From: JBJFGR01 sp051892875
GTDB taxonomy: Bacteria; Pseudomonadota; Gammaproteobacteria; Enterobacterales; Succinivibrionaceae
Reading direction: 5' to 3'
DNA: 26,758 nt
NCBI GenBank assembly: GCA_051892875.1
Contig: JBJFGR010000154.1
Coordinates: 1 to 26,758 of the forward strand
The notes beneath the pieces were generated by a model. That model was not told where the DNA came from. It searched no databases and worked only from the letters and a program-made list of their open reading frames with translations. Below are positions 21,549 through 26,758 of the stretch, piece after piece. Positions within the stretch are counted from its first letter, which is position 1; every line of letters begins with the position of its first letter. Position numbers and translations under genes: made by a program.

Positions 21549-21580
21549 AAGTACATAATAATTCCTAGTTTTTAGTCGTT

Positions 21581-21928
21581 TCATACCTCCATTTCTAAGA
21601 TTTGCCATTGACAACCATCAAATGTATCACCTAATACAATGTAGTTATCATCAGAAGCTTCTTCAGGATATTGACTGTTTACTTTTTTAAAGTGTTCAAC
21701 ATCTTTATTCATTTCAATCTGCGCTTCTCTGAATGTATCATATACTCCAGACACTCTAGCTAAATCATCACAGGTATCACCATAGTCTGTATAGATTAAC
21801 ACAAACTTTTTGGACTTGGGAAGGAATCTCTCTTCAAACTGTTCTTTGGTATAAAGTACTCCTTTATAATTATATGAGACTTCATTGTTTTCGGATATGA
21901 TTATTTCCACACCATTTAATGTTTTCAT
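21581..21928 (-). CDS. Hypothetical protein, 115 aa
   Basis: ATG at 21928 gives a 6-bp gap to AAAGGAG. Beta-rich start (VEIIISENNEVSYNYKGVLYT), then KKFVLIYTDYGDTCDDLARVSGVYDTFREAQ, a strand-loop-helix as in small phage alpha/beta proteins, ending in strands (NYIVLGDTFDGCQWQILEMEV). Family unknown. Confidence 0.65.
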   Translation of the reverse strand: MKTLNGVEIIISENNEVSYNYKGVLYTKEQFEERFLPKSKKFVLIYTDYGDTCDDLARVSGVYDTFREAQIEMNKDVEHFKKVNSQYPEEASDDNYIVLGDTFDGCQWQILEMEV

Positions 21929-21942
21929 CATCTACTCCTTTG

Positions 21943-22155
21943 TTAACCTTCTAAAAACATAACAACATCTACTGAGTCGTTAAACTTAGGTTGATTAGCT
22001 AGCTGTTCTTTAAGCTGCTCTTTTTCTTCCTCAGACATTTCAGCAAGCTCTGCAGCTAATCTTGAATAAAATCCTTGTGAAGATTTTAATGTATCGACTG
22101 TACTTACAAGCATCGTGTAATTCCAATCTCTATCTGTTTTATTTACGATACTCAT
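21943..22155 (-). CDS. Hypothetical protein, 70 aa
   Basis: AAAGGAATAA precedes the ATG at 22155. Helical; the middle has a coiled-coil-like stretch (LAAELAEMSEEEKEQLKEQLANQ). It overlaps the stop of the small membrane-protein gene by 4 bp (ATGA-type), implying coupled translation. Confidence 0.65.
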   Translation of the reverse strand: MSIVNKTDRDWNYTMLVSTVDTLKSSQGFYSRLAAELAEMSEEEKEQLKEQLANQPKFNDSVDVVMFLEG

Positions 22156-22343
22156 TGTTTTATTCCTTTACAGTAATTAGGGTTAAAATTATCACAATAA
22201 TACTGATTATCCGTCCAATAACGAACAATATCAGTAAAATAACCATCGTTCGTTTTATCCGGTGTTATCAAGCATATTGTCATCAAAATAAGCACACTCA
22301 TCATTAGGATTAAATACGCTAGGTTTTCCAAGGTTTTATTCAC
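22152..22343 (-). CDS. Small membrane protein, 63 aa
   Basis: GTG start at 22343, overlapping the previous stop (GTGA), with GAGGAG upstream. One membrane segment at residues 8-27 (LAYLILMMSVLILMTICLIT), then a polar tail with two cysteines (YYCDNFNPNYCKG) likely outside the membrane if N-in. Function unknown. Confidence 0.65.
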   Translation of the reverse strand: MNKTLENLAYLILMMSVLILMTICLITPDKTNDGYFTDIVRYWTDNQYYCDNFNPNYCKGIKQ

Positions 22344-22477
22344 TGTGTTGCTCCTCTATAAAGTTTAGCAAATTCTTCAGCGCGAGCTTGTGTATCAGTT
22401 ACAAATATGATAACGTTACATAACCATACACGCCACAAATAACCTATAGGATCTTTATCGACTTTTATGTCATTCAT
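22340..22477 (-). CDS. Hypothetical mini-protein, 45 aa
   Basis: ATG at 22477 behind AAGGAACG; its TGA overlaps the GTG of the next gene. Residues 13-26 are hydrophobic (YLWRVWLCNVIIFVT), followed by a helix (DTQARAEEFAKLYRG). Probably a real gene of the run because of its ribosome site and coupled end. Function unknown. Confidence 0.6.
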   Translation of the reverse strand: MNDIKVDKDPIGYLWRVWLCNVIIFVTDTQARAEEFAKLYRGATQ

Positions 22478-22495
22478 TGCTTCGTTCCTTACTTA

Positions 22496-22600
22496 TCAAT
22501 AGGTTTTTACTTTTTCATCAACAACTAACAACGTTTGCTGATTTTTACTACCCGGTTTAACTACAACCAACGCGATAGCAACACTTTTTAATACTGTCAT
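22496..22600 (-). CDS. Hypothetical mini-protein, 34 aa
   Basis: ATG at 22600 with AGGGAG 8 bp upstream; TGA at 22496. Reads as a short beta hairpin (SVAIALVVVKPGS, TLLVVDEKVKTY). Spacing to neighbours and the ribosome site support it, but its size leaves doubt. Confidence 0.5.
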   Translation of the reverse strand: MTVLKSVAIALVVVKPGSKNQQTLLVVDEKVKTY

Positions 22601-22634
22601 ATCGTTTACTCCCTAATAAAAGGTTAATACAAAC

Positions 22635-22665
22635 AAGAGCGACGCTAATTACTAACATCGCTCTT
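22635..22665 (-). terminator. Terminator-like hairpin
   Basis: AAGAGCGA (22635-22642) pairs with TCGCTCTT (22658-22665); the minus strand continues TGTTTGTATT, a modest T-run. Lies just after the 64-aa gene. Confidence 0.65.
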
Positions 22666-22677
22666 AATCTTACAACG

Positions 22678-22872
22678 TCACTGTGCTATCAACAACTTCG
22701 AATCACAATAAGCATTGACCGTCATCTTTTTGTACAGCATCATCATATCAGCCTTGCTGCCTTGCGCTACCCAAAACTTAAACTCACGATCATACAAACC
22801 ATAGTTGCCATTTCCTAACGACACTACCTTCAATGACCTATTATAAGCGACGTTCTTAAATACTTTATTCAT
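22678..22872 (-). CDS. Hypothetical protein, 64 aa
   Basis: GAAAGGAAAG precedes the ATG at 22872, behind an AACCCAACC leader. Beta hairpin (LKVVSLGNGNYGLYDREFKFWVAQG) then a helix (KADMMMLYKKMTVNAY). This resembles small phage surface-of-DNA or cofactor folds only vaguely. Function unknown. Confidence 0.65.
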   Translation of the reverse strand: MNKVFKNVAYNRSLKVVSLGNGNYGLYDREFKFWVAQGSKADMMMLYKKMTVNAYCDSKLLIAQ

Positions 22873-22895
22873 AATACTTTCCTTTCATTTAATAT

Positions 22896-22907
22896 CGGTT
22901 GGGTTTC
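22896..22907 (-). promoter_or_regulatory. Shared AACCnAACC leader element
   Basis: Minus-strand GAAACCCAACCG before ATGAAAGGA and the start at 22872. Confidence 0.45.
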
Positions 22908-22994
22908 ATATCACTCAATTCTGTCTATCAAGCAATATGTATAAGCGACGCTCACTCATCTTCGTCGTTTATATATACTACTTACATATAACAA

Positions 22995-23022
22995 AAGGGG
23001 ACATCACTAACGACATCCCCTT
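22995..23022 (-). terminator. Terminator after the winged-helix gene
   Basis: AAGGGGA (22995-23001) pairs with TCCCCTT (23016-23022); the minus strand continues TTGTTATATG. Confidence 0.7.
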
Positions 23023-23045
23023 ATATCAATTACCATACGGCGCTC

Positions 23046-23381
23046 TTAGGCTAACTCATATACGCCTTTGTTAGCACCCTTCTTCAACTGACCACGCTTC
23101 GCAAGCAACCAGCATCTATCAGCAACCTGCTTCGCTGTAACTTCCTTACCCCCTGCTATAAGCGCCGCTCTTACCTGATTTAATGCCAAGGGGGTACCGG
23201 CCTGCTTGAACAATTCCATAATATCCTTACTGAAATCACCAAGAGCACCGCTTTTAACAACCTTGACAGGCGTATCTTCTATGGCCTTCAGTGCAGCTAT
23301 CATATTAAATACTACCGGGATGTTTTCTTCTCTTGCTTTACGTACTTCTTCAACAGTCATGGTTTTTTTAGTCTTTGTCAT
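23046..23381 (-). CDS. Winged-helix DNA-binding protein, 111 aa
   Basis: Residues 53-111 fit a winged helix: helix 1 DIMELFKQAG, helix 2 LNQVRAALIAGG, recognition helix TAKQVADRCWLLAKRG, then a wing QLKKGANKGVYEL. The N-terminal 40 residues are basic. It is more GC-rich than its neighbours. It is the first gene after the AT-rich repeat array and could regulate transcription or act at the origin, which is inferred from position only. GAAAGGAAAA and an AACCAACC leader precede the ATG at 23381. Confidence 0.7.
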   Translation of the reverse strand: MTKTKKTMTVEEVRKAREENIPVVFNMIAALKAIEDTPVKVVKSGALGDFSKDIMELFKQAGTPLALNQVRAALIAGGKEVTAKQVADRCWLLAKRGQLKKGANKGVYELA

Positions 23382-23397
23382 AGCTTTTTCCTTTCAT

Positions 23398-23444
23398 AGT
23401 GGTTGGTTAATTTACAAAATCTATATATATATCATCTCTGTCAA
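23398..23444 (-). promoter_or_regulatory. Promoter region and shared leader of the winged-helix gene
   Basis: Minus-strand TTGACA (23444-23439), an AT-rich stretch without a clear -10, then TTAACCAACCACT (23410-23398) and TATGAAAGGA before the start at 23381. Confidence 0.45.
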
Positions 23445-23463
23445 AACGAAATATATAGTATAA

Positions 23464-24030
23464 TCACAACAACTCTGAGACAACTGTTCTCCCAGGGCTA
23501 ATTGTAATTGTATTATATATTTACAAATTACGATTAGATTCTTTTTTTTATATTTAATAAATAAACTTATAAACTTGCATATTATTATTAAAATAAAAAG
23601 CTTTTATAATTTTTTATTTATTATATTTTTATTTTAATAAATAATTTGAGCCTTGAAAACAAAAATTTCAACCTTGAAGCTTTTTTATTTTAATTAAAAA
23701 ATTTTTTAATTATATTATATTTTTTAAGCCTTGAAAACAAAAAAGCTAGCCTTGAAACTCTTTATATTTAATTAACTTTTAATTAACTTCTTAAAATAAA
23801 TTTACAAACTTGCATATTATATAAAATAAAAAGCTTTTGTAAAATTTTATTTTAAATTATAATTTATTATAATAAATAATTTTAGCCTTGAAAATAAAAA
23901 TTTTAACCTTGTATTTTTTATATTTATATTAAAATTTTTTAATTAAGCTTTTTTATTATTTATTATAAATATATAATAATAAATTTTTTTCACCATTGAA
24001 ATAAAAAAATTCACCATTGAAAATATTTTA
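23464..24030. repeat. AT-rich iteron-like array, candidate replication origin
   Basis: Nearly pure A/T. The motif RCCTTGAA (or ACCATTGAA) occurs in four pairs, each pair exactly 21 bp apart: CC at 23651/23672, 23729/23750, 23886/23907 and 23993/24014. With AAACTTGCATATTAT at about 23571 and 23806, CTTG cores fall at 23574, 23652, 23730, 23809 and 23887, a 78-79-bp period. AAAATAAAAAGCTTTT recurs at about 23590 and 23823. Two helical turns between sites within each pair, an easily melted sequence and no genes fit an origin or partition site; a packaging or termination site is possible. Confidence 0.65.
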
Positions 24031-24037
24031 ATTATCT

Positions 24038-24062
24038 CATGGTGGGCCCCCGCCATGGGGCC
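24038..24062. other. GC-rich palindrome at the edge of the AT-rich array
   Basis: CATGGTGGGC/CCCCGCCATG (24038-24057) is an imperfect 20-bp palindrome. Overlapping it, GGCCCC (24045-24050) can pair with GGGGCC (24057-24062). It is an island of G/C between two low-GC regions. Confidence 0.55.
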
Positions 24063-24345
24063 TTTACGTATATAAATAATAAGCTCAATATAAAATCCAG
24101 TAGGAAGGGAAGCGTTAGAAGCATTGGAAATGTTAAGATAGGTGGAAGAAAGGTAAAAGTAGAAGGGGGTAAGTGGTATATAGGTGGTATGAAGTAGGGT
24201 ACATAGGTAGTGAGGGAGGTATTAGTCGTAGATAGTAAATGTAGTAGAGTTCGTAGAGGGGCCAAAGGTAAAGTTAGTTTATAGGTTAGTATAGTTGTAG
24301 GTCCGTATTATGTTGTATAGGTATAAGTAAGGCCCCTTCTAGGTA
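24063..24345. other. Gene-free stretch with almost no C on the plus strand
   Basis: By hand count 24061-24360 has about 91 G and 21 C. Contains an inverted repeat AGGGGCC (24257-24263)/GGCCCCT (24331-24337). A 77-codon minus frame starting at a TTG spans much of it, but low complexity and lack of a ribosome site argue against it. Probably part of the origin-like region. Confidence 0.45.
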
Positions 24346-24741
24346 TTAAAGGTGAAGTTGTGTGGTATGTATGGTTATGGGATATGTAGAGTTTTTAATA
24401 CGAAGTAGGGTTAGTATGTCTTGAGGATCTTGTACTGTATGGTTTATTTGGAGGTGTAGAACATTATATTCAGTATGAGATCTTCTTAGTAGTTTTTTTG
24501 TATCTGAATAATATGATGTAGATATAGTAAGTTCTGGTAGGTTATAATTATTTTTTATAAATTTGTAGACGTTAGTTATAATTGGCATGGAAGACATTAG
24601 CATAGAGGGTTTATCTTTACGCTTAGCTTTTTTAATTTTAAAGTCTTTTGGGTTAAGGTTTAGTGTTTTTGTTATATAGGATAGAAGTTTATATTCAGTT
24701 TTAGTTCTTGATTTGAGGTATGTTTTATCAGTAGTGTTCAT
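24346..24741 (-). CDS. Distant member of the small paralogue family, 131 aa
   Basis: Basic, cysteine-free protein. N-terminal helix (KTEYKLLSYITKTLNL), a strand, a helix (IITNVYKFIKNNY) with a strand after it, then NVLHLQINHTVQDPQDILTLLRIKN, which matches the D(V/I/L)xxLxxLR(I/L) ending of the family at 5005-7144. It carries an extra C-terminal strand (YPITIHTTQLHL). The ribosome site is weak (GAAAGATAA). The gene shares the low-G composition of the adjoining gene-free stretch. Confidence 0.6.
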   Translation of the reverse strand: MNTTDKTYLKSRTKTEYKLLSYITKTLNLNPKDFKIKKAKRKDKPSMLMSSMPIITNVYKFIKNNYNLPELTISTSYYSDTKKLLRRSHTEYNVLHLQINHTVQDPQDILTLLRIKNSTYPITIHTTQLHL

Positions 24742-24745
24742 TTGT

Positions 24746-24949
24746 TTATCTTTCAGTAGTAGTTTTTATTAAGTAGTATTCCATAGTATCAGCAATCCTA
24801 TATATTTGTGTACTGAACCATGCTTTTATATTTTTAAATGGAAAAAATAAGAAGGCACATACAAATAAAATAATACACATGATACCTAGTAATGTAATAA
24901 CAGTAGTGTCTATTATCATTTCACAGAAGGTTTTTATAATATCAATCAT
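24746..24949 (-). CDS. Small membrane protein, 67 aa
   Basis: Membrane segment at about 16-38 (TVITLLGIMCIILFVCAFLFF) with a basic, amphipathic tail. GAGGTAAAA precedes the ATG at 24949, and it overlaps the upstream gene by 8 bp. Function unknown. Confidence 0.65.
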   Translation of the reverse strand: MIDIIKTFCEMIIDTTVITLLGIMCIILFVCAFLFFPFKNIKAWFSTQIYRIADTMEYYLIKTTTER

Positions 24950-25160
24950 TTTTTACCTCAAATAAAGCCGAAATTGAACCTTTAGATTTACCAATATATG
25001 TTTCAGTTGAATAGCCCCATAAAAAACATCCTTCTAGATCGTCTGTAATACAATATGGATGTTTAAAGTTGGTTGTATTGATGACGAGAGCTCGGTAAGT
25101 TCCAGCGCTTGGATCAGATATTTCCCATATATCACCGACTTCGGGTTTTGATTTACTCAT
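24942..25160 (-). CDS. Hypothetical SH3-like protein, 72 aa
   Basis: ATG at 25160 has AAGGAAAC upstream; a longer version would run 31 codons into the neighbouring gene. Beta-rich (PEVGDIWEISDPSAG, YRALVINTTN, CFLWGYSTETYIG), as in small barrel proteins. Function unknown. Confidence 0.65.
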   Translation of the reverse strand: MSKSKPEVGDIWEISDPSAGTYRALVINTTNFKHPYCITDDLEGCFLWGYSTETYIGKSKGSISALFEVKND

Positions 25161-25182
25161 CTTTTGTTTCCTTATAAAAAAG

Positions 25183-25371
25183 TCACTTAATCTTTCCACA
25201 GCGTTTACAAATAACTCGACGGGAATAACAAGCCCAACATAATGGTAATCCATGAATTAAACCCTCGTCACCACACCGATTCGGTTTACGATATTTGCAG
25301 TTATAATTTAAACACTTCCATTCGTGCTTGCAAAATAATTGTTTTAACCAGCATTTAATCTTTTTCCACAT
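25183..25371 (-). CDS. Cys-rich zinc-binding mini-protein, 62 aa
   Basis: ATG at 25371 fits GAGGATAG; an upstream ATG has no site. Nine cysteines, including CWAC and CKRC pairs near the end and spaced C/H residues (FCKHEWKCLNYNCKY), indicate a compact double zinc fold. It overlaps the end of the upstream gene by 17 bp. Function unknown. Confidence 0.65.
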   Translation of the reverse strand: MWKKIKCWLKQLFCKHEWKCLNYNCKYRKPNRCGDEGLIHGLPLCWACYSRRVICKRCGKIK

Positions 25372-25768
25372 CTTTTCTATCCTCATAAAAAGTTACTTCA
25401 TCTCTACGGACTGGACGGCAGTTTTTCCAAATTTTTCCTTCTAAATCCTCAAATCTATCAGTATTATTACCAGGTTGAACATAAGTTAAAAATCCTAAAA
25501 ATCCATATTCTTTAGCATATTTCTCGCAATCATCCCAAAACCAGCATAGGCATTTGTTCTTGATGATGTGGCTCCAATCAAGCTCAGGCTCTTTGTAAAG
25601 CTCCCATTTTTCTGATAGAGTGTCTTCTGCGTGAATATGGAACGTACGATTGTTATGGTCGATAACAGTTTCTCCATCCTTTTGTATATAAAAACCATCT
25701 ATCCAATCAGAACATCTAATCTTAGCCCCTTTTCTGAACTCGGGCAAAAGTTCTTCTAAATATGACAT
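25355..25768 (-). CDS. Possible DUF2829/Tad2-like N-terminal domain protein, 137 aa
   Basis: LLPEFRKGAKIRCSDWIDGFYIQ (8-30), followed by an LSEKWELYKEP segment (51-61), recalls the ordinary opening of DUF2829/Tad2-like phage proteins (FxxALxxLKxGxKVRRxxW...DW). Tad2 proteins sequester the Thoeris signal nucleotide. The rest (WSHIIKNKCLCWFWDD, KEYGFLGFLTYVQPG) is different and Cys/Trp-rich, so the whole is probably a broader phage accessory protein. The match is from memory and partial. Function unproven. Confidence 0.55.
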   Translation of the reverse strand: MSYLEELLPEFRKGAKIRCSDWIDGFYIQKDGETVIDHNNRTFHIHAEDTLSEKWELYKEPELDWSHIIKNKCLCWFWDDCEKYAKEYGFLGFLTYVQPGNNTDRFEDLEGKIWKNCRPVRRDEVTFYEDRKDVEKD

Positions 25769-25771
25769 TAG

Positions 25772-26347
25772 TTAATATCCTCTAAAAATTAAACATTGCT
25801 TTTTATTATTAAATATTCTCATAAGATAAAGAATTGAAAACACTTCGTGTTCATATAGCCAACCACCACCGAGTGCATATTTATTATTTGGGAGTTCGTC
25901 AAGGTATCTAGACCACATCAAATTTGATTTAGCTGAACTTAATAATCTTTCAAACTGTGTTCTTTTATCAAATTCATCAGAGCTTTTTTCTTGCATAAGG
26001 TCTTGGTAGTGAGCCTGTACTTTTTCCTTGAAAATTGTTGCTAAGGTTTGTAAAATTTCTGGTTCAGCAATAAAAAGCTCATCCTCATCATTATAGTATT
26101 TATGAGTTTCTTTATCACGAAATAACGGTCTCAAAAATGGTTTTAATCTATCCCTATAGTCAATATATTTCCCCAATTCAAAAGCTTCTTCTGCCCCAGC
26201 TTCTTTTAATACATCCCCTATATAAGGGAAAAGCTCATCTTCAAAAGGTTTTTGTCTAGAGAACCCCCACAACTCATTTTTAGACATTTTGCGAATTTTA
26301 TTAAGTTTCTTTTTATCAGCAATAAATAAGTAGTTTCTATATCCCAT
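25772..26347 (-). CDS. Conserved hypothetical protein (GYRNYLFIADKKKLNKIRKM type), 191 aa
   Basis: ATG at 26347 overlaps the previous stop by one base (TGATG) and has AAAGGAG upstream; a GTG one codon earlier is less likely. The start GYRNYLFIADKKKLNKIRKM, the FELGKYIDYRD segment and the ending SILYLMRIFNN..CLIFRGY recall a family found in bacterial genomes as well as phages. Mostly helical. Function unknown. It could be captured from a host. Confidence 0.6.
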   Translation of the reverse strand: MGYRNYLFIADKKKLNKIRKMSKNELWGFSRQKPFEDELFPYIGDVLKEAGAEEAFELGKYIDYRDRLKPFLRPLFRDKETHKYYNDEDELFIAEPEILQTLATIFKEKVQAHYQDLMQEKSSDEFDKRTQFERLLSSAKSNLMWSRYLDELPNNKYALGGGWLYEHEVFSILYLMRIFNNKKQCLIFRGY

Positions 26348-26758
26348 CACTTAATCTCCTTTATAATTTTTAAAGCTTGTTCAGCTAATTTCTTTGAAGT
26401 AAAGAAACATCTATCCAAATGTTCTTCTGTAGTATATAATTCTGATTGTTTGAATATAATTCTGCCACTAACACTCCATTCACTAAACCCATCGGCCATA
26501 TATACGATTTCTCCTTTAACAGCGATAATAGGTAATTCTTTATCAAGTGGGGCTACTTCCATTATTGTTATGGTTTTATCACAAGAGCAAGAAATTTTTG
26601 TTGTGCTACCATCAGGCATTTGTATGGTTAGTTTTCTTTCTTCATCACAAGCAGAACACTTAGGCTTCTTTTCCCAGTGATAGTCAATATGCCAAAGTTT
26701 TTTTATTTTAAGATATTTTTTAAAATCTTCCCAATGGTCTTTTTTAATTCTCTCGAGT
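26347..26758 (-). CDS. Zn-ribbon phage protein, 5' end cut by the window
   Basis: The frame is open to the window edge, so the start lies outside; an internal ATG at 26619 would split the zinc site and is rejected. The part in view has CSACDEERKLTIQMPDG and a CSCDK about 22 residues later, giving a CxxC...CxC zinc ribbon, then beta strands (TITIMEVAP, ELPIIAVKGEIVYM). I recall this CDxC(D)EnR...CxC pattern in small Firmicutes phage proteins of unknown role. The segment ahead of it is basic and helical (LERIKKDHWEDFKKYLKIKK). Confidence 0.7.
   Translation of the reverse strand, partial: LERIKKDHWEDFKKYLKIKKLWHIDYHWEKKPKCSACDEERKLTIQMPDGSTTKISCSCDKTITIMEVAPLDKELPIIAVKGEIVYMADGFSEWSVSGRIIFKQSELYTTEEHLDRCFFTSKKLAEQALKIIKEIK

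Noticed and set aside
23570..24020. Repeat array considered as a CRISPR
   Set aside because: Motifs are very short, spacing is 21 and 78 bp rather than regular repeat-spacer units, the spacers are also repetitive, and no cas gene is present.
24032..24265. A 77-codon minus frame starting at TTG
   Set aside because: No ribosome site, Leu/Pro/Thr-rich low-complexity product explained by the near absence of C on the plus strand, and it would run through the GC palindrome.
26347..26619. A shorter gene starting at the ATG at 26619
   Set aside because: No ribosome site there, and the open frame upstream to the window edge supplies the CxxC half of the zinc ribbon.

Overview
The window looks like part of a large, AT-rich tailed-phage genome infecting a Firmicutes-like host. 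Four things suggest this: a large alanine-rich protein with the character of a T4 gp23-type major capsid protein at the left edge; dozens of tiny, tightly packed and mostly unknown genes; strong AAGGAG/GAAAGGA ribosome-binding sites in front of almost every gene; and several small proteins of kinds common in Firmicutes phages. No tRNA, integrase, transposase or CRISPR array was seen. Stops are used normally, so the standard code applies.

Layout. (1) 65-3513, plus strand: capsid gene, a rho-independent terminator, then a self-contained two-gene cassette (HNH endonuclease, and a Zn-finger/NUMOD3-like/methyltransferase-like fusion) that looks like a homing or selfish insertion. (2) 3515-4400: no protein genes, but two diverged tandem copies of a structured RNA on the minus strand. 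Each has its own TTTACA-type promoter and a terminator hairpin, and helices are kept by compensatory base changes. (3) 4698-7435, minus: a leader unit (18-aa peptide, attenuator-like hairpin) followed by ten small genes, five of which encode diverged copies of one ~95-residue protein. (4) 7534-11802, minus: unknown genes including a degenerate GIY-YIG-like protein. (5) 11819-16470, minus: a MoxR-type AAA+ ATPase, a DUF2201-type metallopeptidase/VWA protein and accessory genes; two paralogous unknown proteins (9704-10888 and 15125-16141) bracket the module. (6) 16908-23381, minus: a long run of small accessory genes, including a NUMOD1-like DNA-binding protein, Zn-knuckle proteins, tiny membrane proteins, two small families I recognise from other phages and a winged-helix protein. 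(7) 23464-24345: an extremely AT-rich array of paired 21-bp-spaced motifs repeated about every 78 bp, ending at a GC-rich palindrome and a stretch with almost no C on the plus strand; a candidate replication origin. (8) 24346-26758, minus: a further module including a distant member of the small paralogue family, a possible Tad2/DUF2829-like N-terminal domain and a Zn-ribbon protein cut by the window edge.

Regulation. Four minus-strand promoters share GCTTTACA-17 bp-TAnnnT-like structure (two head operons, two drive the structured RNAs). Ten genes carry a shared leader, AACC(A/C/T)AACCA, immediately before the ribosome-binding site; in at least two cases a TATAAT/TATGAT box lies just upstream, suggesting that the leader is the conserved 5' end of many transcripts. 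The MoxR-VWA module, the tandem RNAs and the shared leader are the parts most likely to represent poorly described biology.
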